The notes below the pieces were generated by a model. It ran no database searches, had not been told where the DNA came from, and worked only from the letters and a program-made list of their open reading frames with translations. A program made the position numbers and the translations under genes. A stretch of DNA of 64,000 bases from Chitinasiproducens palmae (lineage in GTDB: Bacteria; Pseudomonadota; Gammaproteobacteria; Burkholderiales; Burkholderiaceae). Below, piece after piece: positions 38,052-46,562 of the stretch; positions within the stretch are counted from its first letter, which is position 1; each line of letters begins with the position of its first letter. The DNA is taken from positions 328,199 to 392,198 of the forward strand of contig NZ_FNLO01000004.1 in the NCBI RefSeq assembly GCF_900095735.1. The letters run 5' to 3'.

Positions 38052-38618
38052 ATGTCCACCGTCCTCGACGCACTGCTCAACACGCCGTGGTGGGTTTATG
38101 CGCTGCTTGCCTATCTGGTGGTGGTTGGACGCAAGGCCATGCGCGACAACGTCACGCCGGTCGGCAGGCTGTTCATTATGCCGATCGTGCTCGCACTGCT
38201 CAGCCTGTCGAGCCTGCTCACCGGCTTCACGCAGGCCGGCGCCGGCGCGTTCGCCTGGCTGATCGGCATCGCGGCCGGCAGCGTCGGCGGCTGGCTGCTG
38301 ATGCCAAGGGATCAGTTCCAGGTGGATACGCGCGCCCACACGGTGTGGCGGCGCGGCAGCGTCGTGCCGCTGTGCCTGTTCCTCGCGATCTTCGTCGTCA
38401 AGTACGCGTTCGGCTACATGCTGGGCACGGACCCGTCGCTCGCCCACGACCTGGGTTTCGTCTGCATCGAACTGATCGTGTCGGGCGCGGTGACCGGGTT
38501 GTTCGTCGGCCGCGTGGCAAGGGTCGTTGCCGCCTACCGCCGCGCCGAATACGTGCCGGCCGGCGCCGCCGAAAGCCTGCCCGGCGATCGCGCGCCGACG
38601 CGCGACGAGCGCCGCTGA
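38052..38618 (+). CDS. DUF6622-like integral membrane protein
   Basis: A 188-residue inner-membrane protein with about five hydrophobic segments (near 14-25, 43-60, 65-82, 104-120, 133-155) and a hydrophilic C-terminal tail. The opening LLNTPWWVYALLAYLVVVGRKAM and the overall layout resemble the uncharacterised DUF6622/CcdC-like small membrane proteins. The start at 38052 has a GGAG site upstream. Function is unknown and the neighbours give no clue. Confidence 0.7.
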   Translation: MSTVLDALLNTPWWVYALLAYLVVVGRKAMRDNVTPVGRLFIMPIVLALLSLSSLLTGFTQAGAGAFAWLIGIAAGSVGGWLLMPRDQFQVDTRAHTVWRRGSVVPLCLFLAIFVVKYAFGYMLGTDPSLAHDLGFVCIELIVSGAVTGLFVGRVARVVAAYRRAEYVPAGAAESLPGDRAPTRDERR

Positions 38619-38826
38619 ATGCGATGGCATCGTCGCGGGGAAAGAAGGCACGTCGCGATGAGCGGCCGATGCCCATGAAGGATACAAACCTGCGTTGCCG
38701 GGCCGGCCGCACGGACGTCACGGACCGCACGGACCGCGGAACCCGCAGAAGCCGCCCGCCACGGGGCAGGCCATGCAAACCCGGCAACGCGTCGAACCGC
38801 TACGAAGCATCTCAGAGACGATCCAC

Positions 38827-39963
38827 ATGACACTTTGCAACGGCGCGCGGCGCCGTTTTCTCGGCCGAGCCGGCGCGCTGTCGCTGTCCGCGGCGGGCAT
38901 CCCAAGCGCGTTTGCGCAGGCCGACGGCATGCGGGCGACAATCGCGCCGCTGGTCCGGACCTACCTGCAGCGCTGGTCGTTGCCAGGGCTGTCGCTCGCA
39001 GTCGGGCGCGGCGGGCACATCGACTTCGCCGGTGCGTTCGGTACTGCAGACCGTGCCAACGACGAGCGGCTGACGCCCGCGGCGCGCATGCGGATCGCCA
39101 GTCTCAGCAAGGCCTTCACCTCGACCGCGATCCTGCGGCTGATCGAGGCGAAAGCGCTGTCGCTGGACACGGCCGTGTTCGGCGAGAGCGGCGTGCTCAA
39201 TCAATTCAGCCTGGACGACGCACCGCACCGCGACTGGTTGCGCGCGATCACGGTCCATCACCTGCTCACCCATACCTGCGGGGGCTGGGACAATACGCGC
39301 AACGACCCGATGTTCGAGACCCCGCGCCTCGACCACGCGCAACTCATCGCGCACACGCTCGCCACCCACCCGCTGCAGGCGCCACCCGGTACCCGCTACG
39401 CGTATTCGAACTTCGGCTATTGCGTGCTCGGCCGGGTGATCGAGCGCATCGGCGCGCTGCCCTATCAGCAATACGTGAACCGGACGATGCTGCATCCGCT
39501 CGGCATCGCCGACATGCGCATCGCGACGCGCGAACCCGCGCCGGGCGAGACCCGCTACTTTGATGCGCAGCCGGCCAGTCCGTACGACATGCCGATTTTC
39601 CGTATGGATTCGCACGGCGGCTGGATCGCCACGCCAAGCGACCTGGTGCGCTTCGTGGCCAGCGTGTTCGCCGCGACCGACGGCAGCGATGCGACACCGC
39701 TGCTGACTCCGGCCAGCGTTGCAACCGCCCGTCAGGGCACGGCCGCGAATCCGCATTACGGCTGCGGCTGGGTCACCAACGCGATCGGCAACACCTGGCA
39801 CAACGGCAGCCTGCCCGGCACGAGCAGCATCATGGTCCACACGCGCCATGGACTTTGCTGGGCCGCCATCGTCAACGCACGCCGGCCGGACACGCAGCAG
39901 GAAGCCGAACTCGACCGGCTGATGTGGGACATCGTGCGGACCCAGCCGCAATGGCAAGCCTAG
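38827..39963 (+). CDS. Exported beta-lactamase-family serine hydrolase
   Basis: A 378-residue class C beta-lactamase/DD-peptidase-like serine hydrolase. The active-site SxxK is Ser92-Leu-Ser-Lys95, the YxN motif is Tyr193-Ser-Asn195, and an HNG triad sits late in the chain (WHNGSLPG) in place of KTG. HxG is usual in the esterase/transpeptidase-like branch, so activity on beta-lactam drugs is unlikely; a peptidase or esterase is the safer call. The N-terminus carries a twin-arginine-like signal (RRRFLGRAGALSLSAAG, cleavage near residue 30), so it is exported. ATG at 38827; the open frame extends to 38695. Confidence 0.87.
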   Translation: MTLCNGARRRFLGRAGALSLSAAGIPSAFAQADGMRATIAPLVRTYLQRWSLPGLSLAVGRGGHIDFAGAFGTADRANDERLTPAARMRIASLSKAFTSTAILRLIEAKALSLDTAVFGESGVLNQFSLDDAPHRDWLRAITVHHLLTHTCGGWDNTRNDPMFETPRLDHAQLIAHTLATHPLQAPPGTRYAYSNFGYCVLGRVIERIGALPYQQYVNRTMLHPLGIADMRIATREPAPGETRYFDAQPASPYDMPIFRMDSHGGWIATPSDLVRFVASVFAATDGSDATPLLTPASVATARQGTAANPHYGCGWVTNAIGNTWHNGSLPGTSSIMVHTRHGLCWAAIVNARRPDTQQEAELDRLMWDIVRTQPQWQA

Positions 39964-40015
39964 CGCCCCCTCCAACCTCCACCGCGTCGCGAACACTGCC
40001 ACGCCGCCGCCCCCG

Positions 40016-41641
40016 ATGATGAAACCTTCCCCGCTGCACCATCCGCAAACCGGCGCGCCGCACCGCCCGCCGGCCGCGCCGGCAACCCGGCGACGCGGCC
40101 GGCATGGACCGGCCGCCCGTACCAGTGCGGGCGCCGCCCTGCTGGCCCTATGCCTGACCGCCTGCGGTGGCGACAGCCGTTCGATCGCTCCGGCCAACGT
40201 TGGCGTGAGTGCGCCGGAACCGGGCGGCGCGACCGCCGCGATTGTGCCGGTGGCCGCCTCGTGGCAATACGACCTCACCCCGCACGCGATTCCGAACAGC
40301 GAGGGCGGTCCGTGGATGCACATCGACATCACCAACCCGAAGACCAATTACCAGGCGATTTACGACGGGACACAACCGCAAGGCCAGAATCCGATGCCGT
40401 TGCCGGCGATGCGGATCGTACACGCCTATGTCTGCCTCGCGGATCCGACGCAACTGACCGCGTACGCCAAGTGCGGCGCAAGTGGCGAAGGCACCACGCA
40501 ACCGCTCGGCGCCGCATTGCTGCAGAGCCTGGATCAGGCGCTGACCACCATCGGCAATGCCCGGCTGAAGGTCATCCTGCGTTTCATCTACAACTTCGGC
40601 GTCTCGAACAACGGCAGCAGCGATCCGGCGCAGCCGAACGACGCGGACGAAGCGACGATGCGCAGCCACATTGCGCAGCTCGCACCGATCGTCGCCGCAC
40701 ACAAGGACATCGTGTATGCGATGCAGGCCGGCTTCATCGGCAAATGGGGCGAATGGCACAACTCCAGCCAGAACAACGCCGCGAACGACACGGTGACGGT
40801 ACACAACGCAGTCCTCGCGGCGGTCTCGCAAGCGTTCGCGAGCAACGTCAATCTGGAGGTTCGCTACCCGTATCTGTTGCTGGACTACCAGCCGCAGACC
40901 GCGCCGTCCGAGCTGCCGTTCGGCATCCATAACGATGCCTTCGCGTCGGTCCTGTGCCGGGACGGCAGCAAGTGCGACGAGGGCACGTACAACGCGCGTG
41001 GCGCCTACACTCAGGCGGCTCTGTATGCGGCGGCCAGGCAGGCCGCGTCGACGCACACCTTCAGCGCGGAGCCGGTGACACCGGAAGGCGCGGCCAGTGC
41101 TGCGCAGGCCAGCGACGCCGTCGCCCAGCAGTCATCGGACATGCAGTTGTCGACGATCAACGCGTCGTTCGATCCGAACAGCTGGCGTGCCTGGGTGAAA
41201 GCCGGCTATGCGACCACCCTGCTCGATTCGGTCGGTCCCCACCCGGTGCTGTACGGCGCAGCGTTGCAGGTGGCCAGCGACGGGAGGACGGTCAGCCTGA
41301 CCCTCGATGCGGGCAATCGCGGCTGGGGACGGATTCCGCATCCGCGCGAGACATGGCTGGTGCTGACCGACGCTTCCGGCAACGTCAGCAGCTACCCATT
41401 GAGCAGCGTTTCGCCAGCGCAATGGGCGCCCGGCTCACGACAGACGGTGCAGGCCGCGCTGACCCTGCCGACGCCGCTTGCGGCCGGACAGTACACGGCA
41501 GCGCTGAAATTTCCGGCGACGAGCGCGAGCAGTCTGGCGTCGCAATCCTACGACTGGTTGCCGTTGGAAAGTCAGGGAGTTTTCGACGCGGCCACCGGAC
41601 TGAACCGGCTTGGCCAGTTCAACGTCAAGCCGGCTTCCTGA
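40016..41641 (+). CDS. Lipoprotein with DUF4874/DUF4832-like domains
   Basis: A 541-residue predicted lipoprotein: a long Arg/Pro-rich leader, then a hydrophobic stretch and lipobox LTAC with the lipidated Cys50. The N-terminal half (about 80-300) resembles the TIM-barrel-like DUF4874 (KVILRFIYNFG, then AGFIGKWGEWHNSS), and the C-terminal half resembles DUF4832, an all-beta domain (TLDAGNRGWGRIPHPRETWLVL). These paired domains occur in putative glycan-degrading surface proteins, so a carbohydrate-related role is possible but unproven. The leader before the hydrophobic stretch is unusually long; a start nearer 40120 is possible. Confidence 0.7.
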   Translation: MMKPSPLHHPQTGAPHRPPAAPATRRRGRHGPAARTSAGAALLALCLTACGGDSRSIAPANVGVSAPEPGGATAAIVPVAASWQYDLTPHAIPNSEGGPWMHIDITNPKTNYQAIYDGTQPQGQNPMPLPAMRIVHAYVCLADPTQLTAYAKCGASGEGTTQPLGAALLQSLDQALTTIGNARLKVILRFIYNFGVSNNGSSDPAQPNDADEATMRSHIAQLAPIVAAHKDIVYAMQAGFIGKWGEWHNSSQNNAANDTVTVHNAVLAAVSQAFASNVNLEVRYPYLLLDYQPQTAPSELPFGIHNDAFASVLCRDGSKCDEGTYNARGAYTQAALYAAARQAASTHTFSAEPVTPEGAASAAQASDAVAQQSSDMQLSTINASFDPNSWRAWVKAGYATTLLDSVGPHPVLYGAALQVASDGRTVSLTLDAGNRGWGRIPHPRETWLVLTDASGNVSSYPLSSVSPAQWAPGSRQTVQAALTLPTPLAAGQYTAALKFPATSASSLASQSYDWLPLESQGVFDAATGLNRLGQFNVKPAS

Positions 41642-42727
41642 GCGGCGGTGGCACAGGCCGGCGCCAGCGCAGCCGCGTTGCATGCGCGGGCGGCATCACG
41701 CCGCGCATGTTACGGCGCCGCCCCAACGGCCATTGGCTGAAGCCACATGCATCGCATGCCGAGGTGTGATGCGGTGAATGCGGTATTTCCATGTCTATAA
41801 AATGGTTTTATTCCGCTGCGCGTTTCCTTTATGCGAAAGGCTGAAAAAGCGTGGTCACGCGGCGATTAAAATCCGCAGCGTGTCATCTAAAGCACAGCGT
41901 GCTCGGCATCAATCCGGGGCGCTGGGATTGACGCGTTCCGCGCTGAACCGATTGCAGAACAGAATCGCTTGAATGGGCGTTCATTTCGCCGCCCGGGCTT
42001 GCCCTGAAATGGCGGCAGGCAGGTGCGTATTAGCTATCGGCACGATGCGCACATATCGCGGGCGCGGGCGCGCCCATCGCTTGCAGTGGACCGGTATCTC
42101 CGCCGCTGTAGTGCGATAAGTGCAACGCCATGCAGATGCGCGACGCGCGAGACGCCGTGTGCGCCGCGCCAGCTCCCGCCGCCGTTTGCAGGTCCGCCTG
42201 GACAGGCGGCGATGCGGCGCTTCCCATGAAAGATGTGACGACTGCGGCGTCGGCAGACCATTGCCTCGCTCCCGAGCGCGCCGCCCGTCGCCGACATTTC
42301 ACGGCTTTCGTGACTATCTCGCAGCGTCCCGCTGCGATCTTGCCGTAGGTCCGGCGAGCTGATGCGCCGGGGGCGCCACCGCCGCGCGGCCGAACAGCCG
42401 GCTTCGCGAGGCAGTCGCGTTGCGTTTTTGCACACTTTATTGCAACGGTCACGCTGCCCTGCGCGGGGCCGACGCACGCGCGCGCGTCGCGATCCGGGCC
42501 GCGTTCGGCGCCATCGATGCATTATCGCGAATGCCGGCCCGGCAATGGCCGAGCGGTGCCGGACATGCCCGATATAACCCGCCGCACATCGCGATCGGCC
42601 TGCATGTGGGCCGTCGAACCGATTCGACCGGAATCAACCAGCAGTATTGCGATATTGAAAGGCCGATAGCATTAGTCGGAAATCTATGACATTATCCGCG
42701 CGTCTGACTTGAGAAACCATCACAAGA
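41642..42727. other. 1.1-kb gene-poor gap of lower GC
   Basis: No convincing gene in either strand. Parts (41750-41990 and 42600-42727) are clearly more AT-rich than the rest of the window. A 64-codon frame at 41778-41972 lacks family similarity and third-position bias. The right end should hold the promoter of the following lipoprotein genes. No tRNA, integrase or insertion-sequence remnant was recognised. Confidence 0.5.
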
Positions 42728-43321
42728 ATGTTCAGAATATCGATAACAATTCTTGCGTCGGCGCTATCTGTTGCGGGGTGTGCAGCGAATAATACGGACG
42801 GTATGGGGAACACCATCCGGCTTTGCACACAGGACAGCGGCTGCTCGCAGCAGCCGCGCAATGTTGCGACGTTCCAGCCGCAACAGTCCAGTCCGGAAGA
42901 CAGCCAGATCGCGGCGCTGGAAGAAAAAGCGAAACAGGATCCTCGCGCCGCATTCGACCTGGCCTTGCGTTATTTCCGGGGAGACGGAATCAGGCGCAAC
43001 ACCTACCAGGCCATCACATGGATGCGGGACGCAGCCGAACGTGGCTACCCGCAGGCCCAGCTCGCACTCGGCCGCTTCTATCTGTCCGGCATGGAGGAAA
43101 TGGGGTCCGATCCGGCCGAAGCCGAATCGTGGCTGCTGCTCGCCGCCGAGCGCGGCGACCCCGAAGCCAAGACCTTGCTGGCACAGGCGCAGCAGGCGAA
43201 GAAGGACGAGGTCGCCTATCGCCGCTGGCTCAACGCGCACCGGGCTGCGTGGCTGGGTTACTGGAGCAGCGGCTATCACTACTACTCATACTGGCGCAAC
43301 GGGGCCTGGTATTTCTATTGA
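42728..43321 (+). CDS. Sel1-repeat lipoprotein
   Basis: A 197-residue predicted lipoprotein: signal sequence with lipobox VAGC (Cys18), a Gln/Ser-rich linker, then Sel1-type helical repeats (AAFDLALRYFRGDGIRRNTYQAITWMRDAAERGYPQAQLALGRFYLSG and a following copy, about residues 75-150). The C-terminus is strikingly rich in Tyr and Trp (last ~25 residues). Sel1/TPR repeats mediate protein contacts. It lies 26 bp upstream of the CsgG-like lipoprotein gene and is likely co-transcribed, suggesting both act together at the outer membrane (inference). Confidence 0.82.
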   Translation: MFRISITILASALSVAGCAANNTDGMGNTIRLCTQDSGCSQQPRNVATFQPQQSSPEDSQIAALEEKAKQDPRAAFDLALRYFRGDGIRRNTYQAITWMRDAAERGYPQAQLALGRFYLSGMEEMGSDPAEAESWLLLAAERGDPEAKTLLAQAQQAKKDEVAYRRWLNAHRAAWLGYWSSGYHYYSYWRNGAWYFY

Positions 43322-43347
43322 TTGTTCACGAGAAGAGGAAAATTCCC

Positions 43348-44178
43348 ATGTTCGACAAGAAATTCGCGCTGTCTGCACTGCTCCTGTCCTCGGCCCTTGG
43401 CCTGGCCAGCTGCGCGATGCCCAGTGGCGGTCTGCTTTCCAAGGGGACCAGCGGGACCGATTCCACCGGCGCGGCGGCAGGCAGCACGAGCGTGAACGCC
43501 AACACCGGCCTCGAACGCTGCGATGCGCCGCTGGGCACGCTGGCGGTCGACGACGGTCGCGGCAAGGAATGGTTCACGAGCTTCGGCGCCGCCACCAAGG
43601 TGACGACCATCGAACCGCTGCTGCGTCTGTCGGTGCAGCAATCGAATTGCTTCGTGATCACGTCGATCGGCAACAACCGGACCGAGAGCAAGCTGTCCGC
43701 GATTACCGACAAGCAGCGCAACTCGGGCGAATTCCGCGCCGGCTCGCGGCAGCAGAAAGGCCAGCGTGTCGCGGCCGACTACTACCTCGAGCCGTCGATC
43801 GTCATCGACAACGACTCGACGGGCAAGGTGGTCGGCGGCCTGGGCAGCCTGCTCGGTTCGACCGTCGGCGCGCTGGCCGGCTCGCTTGAGTCGAAGGCGT
43901 CGGTCGTCACGCTGTCGCTGTTCGACATCCGCTCCGGTGTTCAGATCGGCATCTCCGAAGGCAACGCAACGGCGACCAACTTCGGCGCCGCGCTGGGCGC
44001 GTTCGGGGGCGGCTCGGCGGCTGGCCTGAGCGGCTTCTCGCGTACGCCGGAAGGCAAGGCCACGGTTGCGGCATTCATCGACGCCTACAACAAGATGGTC
44101 GTCTCGCTGCGCAACTACAAGGCGCAGGAAGTCCAGGGCGGTCTCGGCCGCGGCGGCCGGCTGGGCGTCGGCAAGTAA
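43348..44178 (+). CDS. CsgG/HfaB-family lipoprotein
   Basis: A 276-residue lipoprotein (lipobox LASC, Cys22) of the CsgG/HfaB type (curli-production assembly family). The central part runs from LGTLAVDDGRGKEWFTSF to ADYYLEPSIVIDNDSTGKVVGG and continues with a Gly-rich, membrane-inserting-like hairpin GGLGSLLGSTVGALAG and the typical VVTLSLFDIRSGVQIGISEGNA. In curli systems CsgG forms the outer-membrane secretion channel; many other members have no curli partner and unknown roles, as here (no csgA/B/E/F nearby). Ribosome site AGAGGAA precedes the ATG. The stop codon is part of a 12-bp tandem repeat. Confidence 0.8.
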   Translation: MFDKKFALSALLLSSALGLASCAMPSGGLLSKGTSGTDSTGAAAGSTSVNANTGLERCDAPLGTLAVDDGRGKEWFTSFGAATKVTTIEPLLRLSVQQSNCFVITSIGNNRTESKLSAITDKQRNSGEFRAGSRQQKGQRVAADYYLEPSIVIDNDSTGKVVGGLGSLLGSTVGALAGSLESKASVVTLSLFDIRSGVQIGISEGNATATNFGAALGAFGGGSAAGLSGFSRTPEGKATVAAFIDAYNKMVVSLRNYKAQEVQGGLGRGGRLGVGK

Positions 44179-44214
44179 GTCGGCAACTAAGCCGGCAACT
44201 AAGCCGGCAAGTAA
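44167..44214 (+). repeat. 12-bp tandem repeat spanning the stop codon, 4 units
   Basis: Four 12-bp units of GYCGGCAASTAA (GTCGGCAAGTAA, GTCGGCAACTAA, GCCGGCAACTAA, GCCGGCAAGTAA). The first unit is the last four codons of the CsgG-like gene including its TAA. The others repeat in frame, each again ending in TAA, so the gene is followed by three spare in-frame stop codons. Confidence 0.95.
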
Positions 44215-44486
44215 GTCAGGCGGGCACGCGTGAGCCGATTCGGCCAGCGCCTGCCCGGCCACGCCGACACGCAACGCCTATGCGCCGACGCCTGTCGGCT
44301 CGGCACGCTCCGGTCGCTACCTCCGTTCGCCAGCTCCCCTCATTAGCCCGGCTCGTCGCCTCGGAGCGGCGCCGCGCGGCCCATTGCCGGCCGTGCGACG
44401 CATGCCGCTGTGCGTGACGTGACCCGACGGCTTGCCAGCCCTGCCCAGCCGTGGCACGGTGACGGCTTCGTCACTCACGCTTGCCC

Positions 44487-45335
44487 ATGGCGTCCGCCTC
44501 GTCCTCCTCCGCTGACAGTGCGCGTCCGGCGATTCGTCCGACATCGCCTGCCCACCACGCCGCAGGCCACGAAGGCGCCGCTCCGAGCGCGCCATCGCCG
44601 CGCGTCGGCCCCGGTCTCGCAGCGCCCGACGCACCGCACGCGGCAGATGCCGCCGCGAACGCCTCGGCAAATGACTTCGCCCGTCTGGTCAACAATCGTC
44701 ATTCGTGCCGGGCCTTCCTGCCCGAGCCGCCGCCGGCGGGCACCATCGAACGGCTCGTGACGCTCGCGCGCGCCGCGCCCAGCGGCGCCAATCTGCAACC
44801 GGGCGAATTCATCCTCGTCGCGGAGGCCGCGCGCGAGCGGCTGTGCACCGCGCTGGTCGATGCCTGGCGCAGCGGCGCACGCGAAGCAGAGGACTACACT
44901 TACTTCCCGGAGCCGATGCCACTCGCCCTGCGCAAGCGTCAGGTCGCGGCGGCACGCGCGCTGTACGACGCGCTCGGTGTCGCGCGCGACGACCGCAAGG
45001 GCCGCGACGCGCAGTTCGAACGCAATTTCCGCTTCTTCGACGCGCCGCTGGCCCTGCTGGTCACCATCGATGCGAAACTCGGCGCCGGCGCCTACATGGA
45101 CCTCGGCATGACGCTGCACGGGCTGCTGCTCGCCGCGGCGGCCGAAGGGCTGGGCGCCTGCGCCATCGGCGCGCTGGCGCTCTATCCCCGCCTCATCCGC
45201 CAGACCCTCGGTCTGGACCCGGCGCGCAACATCGTCTGCGGCGTCGCGCTCGGCTACGCCGACGAGCGCGCGCCGGTGAATCGCACACGCACCGCGCGCA
45301 GCACGCTGGACGACTTCTTCACGGTGCTCCGCTGA
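44487..45335 (+). CDS. Nitroreductase-family flavoprotein
   Basis: A 282-residue FMN-dependent nitroreductase-family enzyme. The family core begins near residue 65 (LVNNRHSCRAFL; the RxSxRxF-type FMN-phosphate motif) and continues with APSGANLQPGEFILV and LGACAIGALAL near the C-terminus. The first ~60 residues are Ala/Ser/Pro-rich and low in complexity, unusual for the family; a downstream start is possible but no better ribosome site is seen. Substrate unknown. Convergent with the thiolase-like gene. Confidence 0.85.
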   Translation: MASASSSSADSARPAIRPTSPAHHAAGHEGAAPSAPSPRVGPGLAAPDAPHAADAAANASANDFARLVNNRHSCRAFLPEPPPAGTIERLVTLARAAPSGANLQPGEFILVAEAARERLCTALVDAWRSGAREAEDYTYFPEPMPLALRKRQVAAARALYDALGVARDDRKGRDAQFERNFRFFDAPLALLVTIDAKLGAGAYMDLGMTLHGLLLAAAAEGLGACAIGALALYPRLIRQTLGLDPARNIVCGVALGYADERAPVNRTRTARSTLDDFFTVLR

Positions 45336-45398
45336 CGCGGCAGCGCGTGCTTCATGCCGGCTGACCGGCGACCGCACTTTTGCTCGTGCTCGTCATCA

Positions 45399-46562
45399 TC
45401 AGGCGTGCACGACGACGGCCGCCGCCCCTACGCCGCCAGCGCCTGCGACCGCGGCCAGCGCAGCGTCGCCGCTGTTGCCGGATGCCGCCAGATCGGCCAA
45501 CGCGCGGACCAGCGCGATCGCCCCGGACGCACCGATCGGATGTCCTCGCGCCAGGCCTCCGCCGTGGCGATTGAGCGCCTCGGGTGCGATGCCGAGGGCC
45601 GCCGCGAACGCCAGCGCCTGCGCCGCAAACGCATCGTGCAGTTCGATCGCTGCCAGCGTGTCGGCCGTTCTGCCGGCGCGCTGCAAGGCCAGCCGCGCGG
45701 CATCGGCGGCGGCAAGCATCGGCGTCTCGGGGGCGGCGCCGAGCGACGCGCTCGCCTGCCAGAAAGCACGCGGCTGCAGTCCCAGACGATGCACGGCGGC
45801 GGCGCTGGCCAACAACACGAAAGCGGCGCCATCGGCCTTCGGCGAAACCGCCAGCCGGCCAACCGAACAGTCGCGCGGCGGCGTGCCGCCGTCATCGGCC
45901 GGCGCAACGCTGGGCATGCGCAACGCGCGTTCGAGCGACGCCGCACGCGGATAGGCATCGTGCGACAGTCCACCGACCGACACGATTTCGGGCGCAACCG
46001 TCGCCCGGCCCGCGAGCGCGCGTCGGTGCGCCTGCACCGCGTATGCGTCCTGGCTGGCACGCGTGCAGCCGATGCGGCCCGCGTGGCCGGCGGCCGCCTC
46101 GAACATGTCCGGATCGCGTGCCGGGTCCGGCGCAAAAGCAGGCCGTTCGTACGGTAGCGGGGCCTCGCCGTCGCAGCGTGGCCGGCGCGAGCGCAACGGC
46201 GCCCGACTCCAGGCCTCGACCCCACCGGCGACGACCAGCTCCGCGCTGCCGGCGCGCACCATCGCCGCCGCGAGCGACACCGCGTCGAGCCCCGCGCAAC
46301 ATTGCGTGTCCACCGAAAGCGCCGCGCAGCGGTCGGCCAGCCCCGCAGCCAGCGCGACCATGCGTGCCGGATTGCCGCCGGCGCCGAGCGCATTGCCGGC
46401 CACCAGCGCGTCCGGCGCGGCCAGCGGCAGCGATACGCGGGACAGCAAGGCCTGGACGACCGGCGCGGCCAGCGCATGCGGCTCGCGGTCCGAGAACGCT
46501 GCGCCGACCGGCGCAACGGCGCTGCGCGCCCAGCCGATGATCGCGACGTCCGTCGCCTTCAC
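45399..46562 (-). CDS. Thiolase-like protein linked to biotin uptake (YhfS-like)
   Basis: A 387-residue thiolase-superfamily protein. The nucleophile region is VDTQCCAGLDAVSL (Cys88), and the C-terminal GGGLARGHPIGASG (His341) is intact. The usual NEAF motif is replaced by HDAF (309-312), and the C-terminal CxG motif is replaced by VAGAGGVG, so the normal second cysteine is absent in both the classical and the SCP2-type (HDCF) position. The GTG start at 46562 overlaps the ligase stop (GTGA). In Bacillus subtilis the BirA-controlled yhfU-yhfT-yhfS operon joins BioY, an acyl-CoA ligase and a thiolase, the same trio as here. A role in supplying or scavenging pimeloyl units is only inferred. Confidence 0.82.
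   Translation of the reverse strand: MKATDVAIIGWARSAVAPVGAAFSDREPHALAAPVVQALLSRVSLPLAAPDALVAGNALGAGGNPARMVALAAGLADRCAALSVDTQCCAGLDAVSLAAAMVRAGSAELVVAGGVEAWSRAPLRSRRPRCDGEAPLPYERPAFAPDPARDPDMFEAAAGHAGRIGCTRASQDAYAVQAHRRALAGRATVAPEIVSVGGLSHDAYPRAASLERALRMPSVAPADDGGTPPRDCSVGRLAVSPKADGAAFVLLASAAAVHRLGLQPRAFWQASASLGAAPETPMLAAADAARLALQRAGRTADTLAAIELHDAFAAQALAFAAALGIAPEALNRHGGGLARGHPIGASGAIALVRALADLAASGNSGDAALAAVAGAGGVGAAAVVVHA

Noticed and set aside
41778..41972. A 64-codon plus-strand ORF in the low-GC gap
   Set aside because: It has no third-position GC bias, no family similarity and no ribosome site, so it is probably chance.
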